Origin: Verrucomicrobiota bacterium
GTDB taxonomy: Bacteria; Verrucomicrobiota; Verrucomicrobiia; Chthoniobacterales; JACTMZ01
Direction of reading: 5' to 3'
DNA length: 59,378 bases
Assembly: GCA_027624625.1 (NCBI GenBank)
Contig: JAQBWH010000011.1
Location: 1-59,378, forward strand
Both the position numbers and the translations under genes were made by a program. Below, piece after piece: positions 16,519 through 25,861 of this stretch (position 1 is its first letter; each line of letters starts with the position of its first letter). Under the pieces are notes generated by a model. It saw only the letters and a list, made by a program, of their open reading frames with translations. It had not been told where the DNA came from and ran no database searches.

Positions 16519-17790
16519 TCAATAATCGAGGATGGCCTCGGGACTGACGAGGGTGGCAGCGGGGCCGGGTTTTTCCGGGTATTCGAAAATGCGGCCTTCG
16601 TAATTGCGGAGGACAACTTTTTCTTTGTCGTGGTAGACGACGTAGCCGGGGCTGACCGGAACTTTGCCGCCACCGCCGGGGGCGTCGATGACATACTGCG
16701 GCACGGCGTAGCCGGTGGTGTGTCCGCGCAGGGCTTCGATGATCTCGAGGCCTTTGGTCACGCTGGTGCGAAGGTGGGCGGACCCGTGGATGAGGTCGCA
16801 CTGGTAAAGGTAGTAAGGGCGCACGCGGCAGCGGAGGAGTTTGTGAATGAGGGCGCGCATGGTGTCTGGATTGTCGTTGACCCCGGCGAGGAGCACGCTT
16901 TGGTTGCCCAGCGGGATACCTGCGTCAGCGAGGCGCCCGAGCGCGTCCCGCACCTCGGTGGTGAGTTCGCGCGGGTGGTTGACATGCACGCTCATCCAGA
17001 GGGGATGGAATTCTTTGAGCATGGCGCAGAGTTCGGGCGTGATGCGCTGCGGGAGGAAAATGGGGACACGGGAGCCAATGCGGAGGAACTCGATCTGCGG
17101 GATGGCGCGGAGGCGGGTGAGGATGGCGCGCAATTTGGCATCGGAAAGAAGGAGGGCATCGCCGCCGGAGAGGAGGACGTCCCGGACTTCGGTGTGTTTT
17201 TCCAGGTAGGCGTAGATTTCCTCGAAGTCGGTCTCGAGTTCTTGATCGCCGACCCCGCTGACCACGCGGCTGCGCGTGCAGTAGCGGCAGTAGCTGGCGC
17301 AGCGGTCGGTGACGAGGAAGAGGACACGGTCGGGGTAGCGGTGGACCAGGCCGGGCACCGGCATATGTCCGTCCTCGCCGCAAGGGTCGGCCATTTCACC
17401 GGGGGCGATGACCGCTTCGCCGGCCAGCGGGATGACTTGGCGGCGGATCGGGCAGTCGGGGTTATCCGGCTCGATAAGGTTGAAGTAGTGCGGGGTGACA
17501 CCGAAGGCGAGTTTGTGGGCGGTGAGGAGGAGGCCTTCGCGTTCGGTGGGGGTAAGACGGAGGTGTTTTTCGGCTTGCGCGAGAGTGGTCACGCGGTGGC
17601 GAAGTTGCCAGCGCCAGTCGCTCCATTCGGCTTTGGTCGCATCGGGCCAGTAACCGGGAGCGTGGGAGCGGAAGTCGCGGAGGGTGGTGCTTTGGGTTGT
17701 CACCAGCGGGGTGCCGGTGACCCCGTGCGGGGTCGAGGAGTTGGACACGGTAGTGATGGGGAGAGCGGTGATATATTTCGGACTGCTCAC
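16519..17790 (-). CDS. kamA: L-lysine 2,3-aminomutase
   Basis: The protein has 423 residues, full length for KamA and clearly longer than EpmB (about 340). The radical-SAM cluster Cys are in CASYCRYC (C164, C168, C171). The PLP lysine is K376 in DAPGGGGK. The two lysine-binding acids of the Clostridium enzyme (D293, D330) match D332 in QCDL and D369 in IDAPGGGGK, with the same spacing. So alpha-lysine to beta-lysine is the likely reaction, through a SAM-derived radical and PLP. The GTG start overlaps the murA stop (GTGA). No beta-lysine acetyltransferase gene is adjacent, so use as an osmolyte precursor is possible but unproven. Confidence 0.9.
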   Translation of the reverse strand: MSSPKYITALPITTVSNSSTPHGVTGTPLVTTQSTTLRDFRSHAPGYWPDATKAEWSDWRWQLRHRVTTLAQAEKHLRLTPTEREGLLLTAHKLAFGVTPHYFNLIEPDNPDCPIRRQVIPLAGEAVIAPGEMADPCGEDGHMPVPGLVHRYPDRVLFLVTDRCASYCRYCTRSRVVSGVGDQELETDFEEIYAYLEKHTEVRDVLLSGGDALLLSDAKLRAILTRLRAIPQIEFLRIGSRVPIFLPQRITPELCAMLKEFHPLWMSVHVNHPRELTTEVRDALGRLADAGIPLGNQSVLLAGVNDNPDTMRALIHKLLRCRVRPYYLYQCDLIHGSAHLRTSVTKGLEIIEALRGHTTGYAVPQYVIDAPGGGGKVPVSPGYVVYHDKEKVVLRNYEGRIFEYPEKPGPAATLVSPEAILDY

Positions 17791-19046
17791 GCCTTGAGGC
17801 GTTCAATATGCGCCCCGACGCCGTTGAGTTTGTCGTCGATGTGTTCGTAGCCGCGGTCGATGTGGTAGACGCGATTGACCTCGGTGATCCCGTCGGCCTG
17901 CAGTCCGGCAAGGAGCAGTGCGGCGGAGGCGCGGAGGTCGCTGGCCATGACGGGGGCGCCGCTCAATGCGCCGTTGCCGGTGATAAAGGCGGTCGGTGCC
18001 TCGAGGCGGATTTGCGCGCCCATGCGGGCGAGTTCGGCTACGTGCATGAAACGCTGGGGGAAAATGTGATCGGTGATCACGCTCTCGCCCGGGGCGCGGA
18101 CGAGCAGGGCACACATCTGGGCCTGCATGTCGGTGGGAAATCCGGGATAAGGGCTGGTCTCAAGGTGGAGCGGGCGGAGCCCGCCGTTCGGCGAAACACT
18201 GACGCTTCGCTCGCCGGTTTCGATGGTGAATCCCGCGGCGCGCAGGGGTTCGACCACGGACCCGAGATGGTCGGGGCGGACGTGGTTGACGGTGAGCCTG
18301 CCGCCGCTGATGGCGCCGGCGACAAGCATGGTGCCGGCTTCGATGCGGTCGGGGATGACGGTATAATCGGTACCGTGGAGTTCTTTGACGCCCTCGATGG
18401 TGATCTGGCGCGTGCCTGCTCCGGTAATATTGGCGCCGAGCGCGTTGAGAAAGTTGGCCAGATCAACCACTTCCGGTTCCTCGGCGGCATCCTCGATGAT
18501 GGTGGTGCCTTCGGCCAGAACGGCGGCCATCATAATATTGTCCGTCCCGAGGACGGTGGTTCCGTATTTGCCGTTCATCTGCACGGTGGCACCGGTGAGG
18601 CGCGGGGCGAGCACCTTGACATTGCCGCCGGTGACGCGCACCGCGGCACCAAGGGCCTCAAAGCCGCGGAGGTGAAGATCGATCGGGCGGTCGCCGATCA
18701 CGCAACCGCCGGGGAGGGAGACACAGGCTTCGTGTTTGCGTCCGAGAAGCGGACCGAGCACGCAAACCGAAGCGCGCATTTTGCGGACGAGGTCATAAGG
18801 CGCTTCGGTGCGGATTTTGTCCGCCTTGATGATAACCGTGCCGCTGGCGCGTTCCACTTCGCAGCCGAGCGAGCTGAGGATGGTCAACATGTAGTGGATG
18901 TCGCTCAGGTCGGGGACCCCGCGAATGACGCAGCGCTCGCGCGTGAGGAGAGCGGCGGCGAGTATGGGGAGGGCGGAATTTTTCGATCCGCTGATGCGCA
19001 CCGTGCCGTTCAGTTTGTGACCGCCGTGAACGAGAATTTTATCCAT
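17787..19046 (-). CDS. murA: UDP-N-acetylglucosamine 1-carboxyvinyltransferase
   Basis: The protein has 419 residues, the family length. It transfers enolpyruvate from PEP to UDP-GlcNAc, the first committed step of peptidoglycan synthesis in the cytoplasm. The catalytic Cys is C115 in SLPGGCVIGDRP, the residue attacked by fosfomycin, so the enzyme should be sensitive. The N-terminal substrate block SGSKNSALP (19-27) is intact. The start overlaps the end of prmC by 8 bases and the stop overlaps kamA. The order prfA-prmC-murA is seen in several bacterial lineages. Confidence 0.96.
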   Translation of the reverse strand: MDKILVHGGHKLNGTVRISGSKNSALPILAAALLTRERCVIRGVPDLSDIHYMLTILSSLGCEVERASGTVIIKADKIRTEAPYDLVRKMRASVCVLGPLLGRKHEACVSLPGGCVIGDRPIDLHLRGFEALGAAVRVTGGNVKVLAPRLTGATVQMNGKYGTTVLGTDNIMMAAVLAEGTTIIEDAAEEPEVVDLANFLNALGANITGAGTRQITIEGVKELHGTDYTVIPDRIEAGTMLVAGAISGGRLTVNHVRPDHLGSVVEPLRAAGFTIETGERSVSVSPNGGLRPLHLETSPYPGFPTDMQAQMCALLVRAPGESVITDHIFPQRFMHVAELARMGAQIRLEAPTAFITGNGALSGAPVMASDLRASAALLLAGLQADGITEVNRVYHIDRGYEHIDDKLNGVGAHIERLKA

Positions 19047-19890
19047 GGAAACCTACCGCGAAGCGCGGGACATTTTCATAATCGGGACGGACAGAAATGT
19101 CCCGAAATTTGCACGCTCTCAGGAGGCTATCAACGGCACTTGCCTGTCCGGCACCGATTTCCAGCAGCAGGGCGCCTCCGGGTGAGAGGCGGGCGGGGGC
19201 GGCATCGATGAGGCGACGGATGAGATCAAGGCCGTCGGTGCCGCCGTCGAGCGCGGAGGCGGGATCGTGCCGTACTTCGGGCGAGAGGGTGATGATTTCG
19301 GCTGTCGGGATGTAGGGGAGGTTGGCCACGATCAGGTCAAATGGGGTGTCGTCCTCCGGGAGGAGGTCGGTTCGGGTGAAATGGACACGGTCGGAGAGTT
19401 GGTGACGCGCGGCATTGTCCGTGGCGAGAGCGAGGGCGACGGGCGAAAGGTCGGTGGCGTGGACTTTGGCGTCGGGCAGGGCGAGGGCAACGGTCAGGGC
19501 GATGACGCCGCTACCAGTGCCGATGTCGAGGATGCGGGCCCCCGCGTGTTCTTTGGCCAGCTCGAGGGCGATTTCGACAAGCTGCTCGGTTTCGGGGCGG
19601 GGGATCAAGGCGCGTTGATCGCACGCGAAAGTGCGCCCGTGGAATTCAGCAGTGCCAAGGATGTGCTGGAGTGGCTCGCGGCTGCCGCGGCGTTTGACCG
19701 TGTCGCGCAGCGGGATCCGTTCGGTCTCGGTCAGGGCACGGTCGAATTGGAGGTAAAGCTCCATGCGCTTGAGGCCGAGGGCGTGCGCGAGCAGGTGCTC
19801 GGCGTTGAGGCGTGGATGTTCCACCCCGCGGTCGGCAAGGTAGCGCTCGCTGGCCCGGAGAACCTCGAGGAGCGGGAGGGTGTCGGGCAT
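19039..19890 (-). CDS. prmC: Peptide chain release factor N5-glutamine methyltransferase
   Basis: The protein has 283 residues. It methylates the Gln of the GGQ motif of release factors, and prfA lies directly upstream. A helical N-terminal domain (1-75) with PLQHILG is followed by the methyltransferase domain with ILDIGTGSGVIAL. The catalytic motif is NLPYI in place of the common NPPYI, a known variant that keeps the Asn and Tyr. The gene lies 40 bases after prfA and overlaps murA by 8 bases. Confidence 0.93.
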   Translation of the reverse strand: MPDTLPLLEVLRASERYLADRGVEHPRLNAEHLLAHALGLKRMELYLQFDRALTETERIPLRDTVKRRGSREPLQHILGTAEFHGRTFACDQRALIPRPETEQLVEIALELAKEHAGARILDIGTGSGVIALTVALALPDAKVHATDLSPVALALATDNAARHQLSDRVHFTRTDLLPEDDTPFDLIVANLPYIPTAEIITLSPEVRHDPASALDGGTDGLDLIRRLIDAAPARLSPGGALLLEIGAGQASAVDSLLRACKFRDISVRPDYENVPRFAVGFHG

Positions 19891-19930
19891 CTTTTGAAGA
19901 GCGGACGACTGGTTATCTCGTCGGCAACTT

Positions 19931-21007
19931 TCAGCTAAGGCCGGCTTCGGCGAAGCGGTCCTCCATGTCGCGCTGCTGCAAAGCGCCGACCATTTCGTCG
20001 AGGTCGCCCTCGATCGCGTGGTCGAGGTTGTAAAGGGTCAGGCCGATGCGGTGGTCGGTGATGCGGTTCTGCGGGAAGTTGTAAGTGCGGATTTTTTCCT
20101 CGCGTCCGGCGCGTCCGATCAGGCTCCGCCGGTGGGCGGAATACTTGGCTTCTTCCTCGTTGCGTTTGTCCTCGAGGAGGCGGGTGCGGAGGATTTCCAA
20201 GGCGGCGGCTTTGTTCTTTTGCTGCGAGCGTCCGTCCTGGCAGCGGACGATTTTTCCGGTTGGGATGTGGAGGATTTGCACGGCGGAATCGGTCGTGTTG
20301 ACTCCTTGGCCGCCGGGGCCGCCGGAGCGGCAGACTTCGATGCGAAGGTCTTGCGGGCGGAGTTCGATGTCCACCTCCTGTGCCTCCGGCAGAACGGCGA
20401 CGGTGGCGGTGGAGGTGTGGATACGGCCTTGTGCTTCGGTCGCAGGCACGCGTTGCACGCGGTGGACCCCGCTCTCGTAGCGCAGGCGGCGGAAGACGGC
20501 GTCGCCCATCACTTTGAAGACGACTTCTTTAAAACCGCCGAGGCCGGACGGACTGGAATCGACGGATTCGAGCTTGAGTCCGTGCGCTTCGGCGTAGCGC
20601 TGATACATGCGGTAGAGGTCGGCGGCGAAGAGAGCGGCTTCATCGCCCCCTGTACCGGCGCGGATTTCGATGATGGCATTGCGGTCCTCACTCTCGTCCG
20701 GCGGAAGCAAGGCGAATTGGATGTCGCGGTCGAGGATGGCGAGGCGTGCTTCGATGGGCGGGATCTCGGCGGCGGCGAGTTCGGCTATTTCGGGATCGGT
20801 TCCGGTGGCCAGCGCACTATTTTCCTTCAATTGCGCGCGGAGGGTGCGCGCTTCCAGGTCGGCGGCGGCGAGTTCCTTGAGCCGTGCTTGCTCGCGCATG
20901 ATGTCGCGCGCCTTGGCCGGGTCGCTGTAGAAGTCGTCGAAAGATACAAGCCTGTCCAACTCGGCCAGCCGCTCGCGTTTTTTGGCGATGAGCGGGGCAA
21001 GGTCCAT
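19931..21007 (-). CDS. prfA: Peptide chain release factor 1
   Basis: The protein has 358 residues. The stop-codon reading tripeptide is PAT in RVPATEAQGRIHTS, which marks RF1 (UAA/UAG) and not RF2 (SPF). The peptidyl-hydrolysis motif is GGQ in SGGPGGQGVNTTDSAV. I chose ATG 21007; the frame is open 20 codons farther, but that part does not match the family. The gene lies 60 bases after rpmE and is followed by prmC, its modifying enzyme. Confidence 0.96.
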   Translation of the reverse strand: MDLAPLIAKKRERLAELDRLVSFDDFYSDPAKARDIMREQARLKELAAADLEARTLRAQLKENSALATGTDPEIAELAAAEIPPIEARLAILDRDIQFALLPPDESEDRNAIIEIRAGTGGDEAALFAADLYRMYQRYAEAHGLKLESVDSSPSGLGGFKEVVFKVMGDAVFRRLRYESGVHRVQRVPATEAQGRIHTSTATVAVLPEAQEVDIELRPQDLRIEVCRSGGPGGQGVNTTDSAVQILHIPTGKIVRCQDGRSQQKNKAAALEILRTRLLEDKRNEEEAKYSAHRRSLIGRAGREEKIRTYNFPQNRITDHRIGLTLYNLDHAIEGDLDEMVGALQQRDMEDRFAEAGLS

Positions 21008-21067
21008 AAAAAGAAAAACGGCGACCGGCCGCAGGGCGGCGCGATCACCGATGAAGCAACAAACCAA

Positions 21068-21292
21068 CTAAGCTTTTGGGGTGCGCGTGGCTTTGACCGA
21101 ACCGTAGCGGCGGGTGAATTTTTCGACGCGACCGGCGGTGTCGATGAATTTCTGTTCGCCGGTAAAAAATGGATGGCAGGCCGCGCAAATGCCGATCTTG
21201 ATGTTGCGGCGGGTCGAGCGGGTGCGATAAACGGCACCACAAGTACAGGTGATCGTTGTTTCGGCGTAATCAGGGTGGAGACCAACTTTCAT
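21068..21292 (-). CDS. rpmE: 50S ribosomal protein L31
   Basis: The protein has 74 residues, normal for L31. The start MKVGLHPDY and the zinc-binding Cys in TCTCG and CAACH show the Cys-containing, zinc-loaded form. HPFFTGEQKFIDTAGRVEKF is the conserved body. The gene heads the minus-strand run rpmE-prfA-prmC-murA, divergent from recD2 with 86 bases between, which must hold the promoters of both. Confidence 0.95.
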   Translation of the reverse strand: MKVGLHPDYAETTITCTCGAVYRTRSTRRNIKIGICAACHPFFTGEQKFIDTAGRVEKFTRRYGSVKATRTPKA

Positions 21293-21378
21293 AAACAGGT
21301 CTGCTAATTTAGTGTCTCGGCGAGACGGTTGGCAAGAAAAAGCCATCCGCTTGCCCCGGCGGGTCCGCCACAGGCAGG

Positions 21379-23571
21379 ATGGGGGAGATGACTTCTGAAA
21401 ATACGGCCCCCGATGACGGCCTTTCTGGTCTGGTCGAGCGGGTTACCTTCCACAATGAGGACACCGGCTTTGCGGTGCTCAAGGTGAAGGTAAAAGGCCG
21501 GCGCGACTTGGTGCCGGTGGTCGGTGTTGTCGCGGCGGTCTCGCCCGGCGAATGGATCACGGCGGAGGGGCGTTGGGAGCGAAACCGAGACCATGGAATG
21601 CAGCTGCGGGCAACGGATATCCGTTGCCACTCCCCGACCTCTCTCGAGGGCATTGAAAAATATCTGGGGAGCGGACTGATCCGCGGGATCGGTCCGGTTT
21701 ATGCCAAGAAAATGGTAGCGAAATTCGGCGGGAAAATTTTCGAGATCATTGAAAACTCTTCGGCGCGCTTGGAAGATGTCGAGGGAATCGGGTCGGGCCG
21801 GCGGCAACAAATCAAGGTGGCTTGGGGCGAGCAGCGGGTGGTGCGGGACATCATGGTTTTCCTGCACAGCCACGGGATCAGCACAAGTCGGGCGCTCCGG
21901 GTCTTTAAGCTTTACGGGGAGGAAGCCATCGTGCGCGTGCGGGCCAATCCTTATCTCCTAGCGAGGGACGTCCCGGGCATCGGCTTCAAATCGGCAGACG
22001 AGGTCGGGGCAAAACTCGGATTTGGTCATGATTCCATCCTGCGCGCCCGCGGCGGGTTGCAGCATGTCTTGTCCGAGGCCACGGCCGAGGGGCACACTGG
22101 ATTACCGCGCGCGGCATTGCTTTCGACTGCCGCGCAATTGCTCGGCGTCGATGAAGGTATCGTGGTTGGTGCCCTCGACCGCGAGGTGGCGGATGGGCAT
22201 TTGGCCGTCGAGCAAATCAACGGCGAATCCATGGTTTTCCTGCCTGCTTTGCGCGCTGCAGAGGAAGCGATTGCTGAGACGGTGCGAAGATTGTCCGCCT
22301 TACCGCCAAAGTATCCGGACATCGAATTTGAAAAGGCTCTCGACTGGGTCCAGCAAAAAACTGGCAAGACGCTTTCTCCGAGCCAGGTGGACGCCTTGCG
22401 GCAGGTTCTCGGCTCGCGTGTTGTCGTGGTGACCGGAGGCCCGGGCGTGGGCAAGACCACCTTGCTCGACAGCTTGTTGAAAATTCTCGCGGCCAAGCGC
22501 ATGAGGTTTTTGCTCTGCGCTCCGACCGGACGGGCGGCCAAGCGAATGGGTGAATCGACGGGATGTCCGTCCCAAACTATCCACCGGATGCTCGAGATAT
22601 TGCCGTCCGGCGGATTCAAGCGTGGAAAGCAACACCCGCTCGATACGGACCTTGTGGTGATCGACGAATTTTCCATGGTCGATGTCCCGCTCATGGCTGC
22701 TTTGTGTCGGGCCATGCCGTCCCATGGCTCGCTTGTCCTGGTCGGCGACCCGGACCAACTGCCCAGCGTGGGTCCGGGATCCATTTTGTCCGACCTTCTG
22801 GCCAGCGGTATTGTGCCCTCGGTGCGTCTGACGGAAATTTTCCGCCAGGCGGAGGCGAGTCGCATCGTGCGGGCGGCGCATGATATCCGGCACGGGCGTG
22901 TGCCGGAGGAGGCGGGGGACAAGAACACGGATTTTGCTTTCCTCTCCCGGGAGGAACCGGAAGAAATCGCCAAGCTGGTGGTTCGCCTTGTGCGGGAGGA
23001 AATTCCGCGGCGGCTCGGGCTGGATGCGGTCCGTGATATCCAGGTGCTGGCGCCGATGCATCGCGGAAGCCTGGGGATCCGGGAGTTGAACACGGCCCTG
23101 CAGGCGGCGCTCAATCCGCCGCATCCGGACCGCGCGGAAGTCGAGCGCTTCGGCACGAAATTCCGGGCGGGGGACAAGGTGTTGCAGACGCGGAACAACT
23201 ATGACAAAGAGGTGTTCAATGGTGATATCGGGAGGATCGTGTCAATCGACCAGGACGAGCGCCAGGTGAGCATCGAGTTCGACGGGCGCCGGGCGGTTTA
23301 CGAATTCAATGAGCTGGATGAGGTCGAGCCCGCCTACGCCATCAGTATCCACAAAAGCCAAGGATCAGAATTCCCCGCGGTGGTCATCCCGCTGGCCATG
23401 CAGCACTTCCTCCTTCTCCAGCGCAATCTCCTCTACACTGGGATCACGCGCGGCAAGCGGCTCGTCGTGGTGGCAGGTCAGCGCAAAGCCCTGGCCACTG
23501 CGGTGCGGCAGAATGACACGCGTCAGCGGCACGGCGGATTGGGTTTTCGGCTGCGCCAAGCCAGGCCCTAA
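21379..23571 (+). CDS. recD2: ATP-dependent 5'-3' DNA helicase RecD2
   Basis: The protein has 730 residues. The N-terminal extension with helix-hairpin-helix repeats (about 95-240, with GIGPVYAKKM, VEGIGSGRR, VPGIGFKSAD) marks RecD2, which works without RecBC. Walker A is GGPGVGKTT (353-361); motif II reads DEFSM rather than the common DEASM. Motif VI is near LLYTGITRGKRLVVV. RecD2 is a superfamily 1B helicase linked to DNA repair and fork stability. Two in-frame ATGs nine bases apart (21379, 21388) compete as starts. The 3' end overlaps the convergent acetyltransferase gene by 4 bases. Confidence 0.93.
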   Translation: MGEMTSENTAPDDGLSGLVERVTFHNEDTGFAVLKVKVKGRRDLVPVVGVVAAVSPGEWITAEGRWERNRDHGMQLRATDIRCHSPTSLEGIEKYLGSGLIRGIGPVYAKKMVAKFGGKIFEIIENSSARLEDVEGIGSGRRQQIKVAWGEQRVVRDIMVFLHSHGISTSRALRVFKLYGEEAIVRVRANPYLLARDVPGIGFKSADEVGAKLGFGHDSILRARGGLQHVLSEATAEGHTGLPRAALLSTAAQLLGVDEGIVVGALDREVADGHLAVEQINGESMVFLPALRAAEEAIAETVRRLSALPPKYPDIEFEKALDWVQQKTGKTLSPSQVDALRQVLGSRVVVVTGGPGVGKTTLLDSLLKILAAKRMRFLLCAPTGRAAKRMGESTGCPSQTIHRMLEILPSGGFKRGKQHPLDTDLVVIDEFSMVDVPLMAALCRAMPSHGSLVLVGDPDQLPSVGPGSILSDLLASGIVPSVRLTEIFRQAEASRIVRAAHDIRHGRVPEEAGDKNTDFAFLSREEPEEIAKLVVRLVREEIPRRLGLDAVRDIQVLAPMHRGSLGIRELNTALQAALNPPHPDRAEVERFGTKFRAGDKVLQTRNNYDKEVFNGDIGRIVSIDQDERQVSIEFDGRRAVYEFNELDEVEPAYAISIHKSQGSEFPAVVIPLAMQHFLLLQRNLLYTGITRGKRLVVVAGQRKALATAVRQNDTRQRHGGLGFRLRQARP

Positions 23572-24038
23572 GGAAGTTCGCGGCGCAGAATGTCGATCGA
23601 CCTGCCATGGAGCATGGTGTGCTCGAGAGAAGAGAAACCATGGCACCGGAGAAGTCCGGCGGCCGATTCAGTGAAGACGTGGAGCGTCCGCACGCCGGCT
23701 TCCGCCGCAAACCGGGTCGCCGCCTCGATCAATCGGCCCGCGTGACCGCGCCCGCGGAATTCCGGAAAGACGTAGAGACTCCCCAGCCAGGGATCCAAGT
23801 CCGTGCGCGCCTCGCAGTCCCCAAAGAGCAGGCTGACCGACCCCGCGACTCGTTCGTTTTCCCGCAGGACAAGAGTGGCCGGCAGGGAGCCGTCCGTTTT
23901 CTGAGGTCGGAATTCGGCCAACGCCTTCGACTTGTCCCAGTTGGTGTAAAGGTGACCCCAGGCGGCGGCATGCCTCTCGGCCAAGTCTTCGGCCAGAGGG
24001 TCCCGGCCGTCGAGCAAGGTGATCGAAACCTGAGGCAT
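23568..24038 (-). CDS. GNAT-family N-acetyltransferase
   Basis: The protein has 156 residues with the GNAT fold. Motif A, which binds the pyrophosphate of acetyl-CoA, is visible as PEFRGRGHAGRLI (Q/RxxGxG/A type) after the strand LGSLYVF. A late [17 protein letters not shown] matches motif B. The substrate cannot be inferred. It lies 12 bases after the end of the ManA-type gene on the same strand, so co-transcription is likely. Its end overlaps recD2 by 4 bases. Confidence 0.8.
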   Translation of the reverse strand: MPQVSITLLDGRDPLAEDLAERHAAAWGHLYTNWDKSKALAEFRPQKTDGSLPATLVLRENERVAGSVSLLFGDCEARTDLDPWLGSLYVFPEFRGRGHAGRLIEAATRFAAEAGVRTLHVFTESAAGLLRCHGFSSLEHTMLHGRSIDILRRELP

Positions 24039-24050
24039 CTGACCGAAACC

Positions 24051-24983
24051 TCAGGGGATCGTGGTCACGAGTACCGAGCAATTTCCTTCTGCGGGACCGG
24101 CCTGCGGGGCTTCCGCGGCCGGAAGGAGAAAAAAGTCACCCGCGGCGAAGGTTCGTCCCCCGCACAAGGCGCTTCCGCCCACCACGGTAACCAGTGCGAA
24201 GTCGCCGGCGGGCCGAAGGTCTTGTTGTGCCGAGAGGTTTTTTTTCTCCACGCGGAAATAGTCGCAGTCCGCGATGACACCCGTTTCGGCGTGTGCGAGG
24301 GACGGGGTGAAGTCGTTGAAGTCGGTGGAGAGCAGGGATTCCGCAACGTGCAGGTCCCTTGGTTTGCCATCGAGACCCATGCGGTTCCAATCGAAGACGC
24401 GGTAGGTCGTGTCGCTGTTCTGCTGGATTTCGACGATGAGGTTTCCTTCGCCGATGGCGTGGAGGCGTCCGCTTGGGATAAAAATACTGTCGCCCTCCCG
24501 GGTGGGGAGCACGTGGAGGCACCCTTCGACTTCGCCGCGCCCCAGTTTTTCCTCGAAGGCTGCGCGAGTTGTTCCGGCCGACAAACCGGCATAGATGCGG
24601 CTGCCCGGTTCGCACCCCAAAAAATACCACATCTCGGTCTTCGGTTCGCCCTGGAGTTGCGCTGCGACGGTGCCCGGCGGGTGCACTTGGACCGAAAGGC
24701 GGTCGCGGGCATCGAGCAGTTTACAAAGGAGGGGGAAGCGGGCCCCTGCGTTGCGGTGGCGCGGACCGAAAATTTCCTCCCGCTGATGGATCCACAGATC
24801 GTGCAGGGTTTTGCCGCGCAGCGGGCCCTCCGCGACGACACTTTGCGCTTCCGGGCGGTCGACCAATTCCCACGATTCGCCGACCGGTTGCCAGCCGGGC
24901 AGGGAACGTCCGAGGCGGGTGGCGAGGGTCCGGCCGCCCCAGATGCGTTCTTGGTAAAGGGGGGTGAAGGTGATGGGACTCAT
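24051..24983 (-). CDS. manA: Mannose-6-phosphate isomerase, short class I form
   Basis: The protein has 310 residues, the short Bacillus-type form. Zinc-binding residues of the cupin site are visible: Q and H in SVQVHPP, E in TEMWYFL, and a late H in GRLHAIG. The N-terminal PLYQERIWGG block is typical. The enzyme interconverts mannose-6-phosphate and fructose-6-phosphate and feeds GDP-mannose for polysaccharide or glycolipid. Its ATG overlaps the stop of the UbiE/MenG gene. Confidence 0.9.
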   Translation of the reverse strand: MSPITFTPLYQERIWGGRTLATRLGRSLPGWQPVGESWELVDRPEAQSVVAEGPLRGKTLHDLWIHQREEIFGPRHRNAGARFPLLCKLLDARDRLSVQVHPPGTVAAQLQGEPKTEMWYFLGCEPGSRIYAGLSAGTTRAAFEEKLGRGEVEGCLHVLPTREGDSIFIPSGRLHAIGEGNLIVEIQQNSDTTYRVFDWNRMGLDGKPRDLHVAESLLSTDFNDFTPSLAHAETGVIADCDYFRVEKKNLSAQQDLRPAGDFALVTVVGGSALCGGRTFAAGDFFLLPAAEAPQAGPAEGNCSVLVTTIP

Positions 24984-25672
24984 GAGACGAACGGGACTGG
25001 TGGTTTTTGGGCGGTGTAGATGGTGACGATGCCGGCGGCAAGAGGGAGAGCTTGCGTGTTGTGAAAATTATTTTCTGACATGAGGCGGCACATGGCTTCG
25101 CCGGAAGGGAAGGCCTCGATCGATTCACCGAGGTATTCGTAACCGGCGCGTTGCCCGGTGATGAGGCCGGCAAAAACCGGCAAAACGCGGTGGAGATAGA
25201 AGCGGTAAAGCGCAGCGAACGGGGGGGGTGGCATGGAAAAATCGAGCAGGAGAAGATGTCCGCCGGGGCGCAGGACGCGCGACATTTCCCGCAGCGCGTC
25301 CGGCCATGATTCCATGTTGCGCAAGCCGAAGGCCACGGTGACCGCATCGAAAGAGTCAGCGGCAAAGGGGAGTTGGGTGCCGTCGGCGGCGACGAGCGGA
25401 CGCAATCCTTTCCGCGCGGCCACCTGCAGCATGGGGAGGCAAAAATCCGCTCCGACCACCTGTGCTCGAGGGAGCGATTTCTGCAGGGCGAGGGCGAGGT
25501 CACCGCTGCCGGTGGCGAGATCGAGAACCGCCCCGGGTTTCCACCTGGCGACCATCCGCACGGACCGCGCCCGCCAGAAGAAGTCCAAGCCACCGGAAAG
25601 AAGGTGGTTGGCGAGGTCGTAGCGCGCGGCGATGGAGCTGAAGATGCCGCGAACCTTGGCGGGATTTTGCAT
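24980..25672 (-). CDS. menG/ubiE: UbiE/MenG quinone C-methyltransferase
   Basis: The protein has 230 residues. Family blocks are VRGIFSSIAARYDLANHLLSGG at the N-terminus, VLDLATGSGDLAL (motif I), DALREMSRVLRPGGHLLLLDF, and the late YEYLGESIEAFPSGE. It performs the C-methylation of demethylmenaquinone or of a ubiquinone precursor with SAM. Which quinone cannot be decided here, since no other quinone gene is in the window. It overlaps the ManA gene by 4 bases (ATGA). Confidence 0.9.
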   Translation of the reverse strand: MQNPAKVRGIFSSIAARYDLANHLLSGGLDFFWRARSVRMVARWKPGAVLDLATGSGDLALALQKSLPRAQVVGADFCLPMLQVAARKGLRPLVAADGTQLPFAADSFDAVTVAFGLRNMESWPDALREMSRVLRPGGHLLLLDFSMPPPPFAALYRFYLHRVLPVFAGLITGQRAGYEYLGESIEAFPSGEAMCRLMSENNFHNTQALPLAAGIVTIYTAQKPPVPFVS

Positions 25673-25681
25673 CGGTAAAAG

Positions 25682-25763
25682 TGCTCACGAGAGGACTCGA
25701 ACCTCCACGGGTCACCCCATGCGCTTCTGAGACGCACGCGTCTGCCAGTTCCGCCACGTGAGC
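25682..25763 (-). tRNA. trnL-CAG: tRNA-Leu (anticodon CAG)
   Basis: On the minus strand a 7-bp acceptor stem (GCTCACG with CGTGAGC, discriminator A) closes a class II tRNA. The anticodon loop is CTCAGAA, giving CAG, which reads CUG leucine codons. A long variable arm and a GTTCGAGTC T-loop are present. CCA is not encoded. Confidence 0.95.
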
Positions 25764-25861
25764 AGCAGGAGGGAGAAAATGCACCCTGCCAAGCGGCTTG
25801 TCCACCGGGAAGTGCTGTGCCACGGCTTGTCTTGCGGACCCTGCTCGGCAATCTTGGGGCG

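Noticed and set aside
16519..17790. EF-P lysine aminomutase EpmB
   Set aside because: The protein is full KamA length and keeps both lysine-carboxyl/amine-binding Asp residues (D332, D369); EpmB is shorter.
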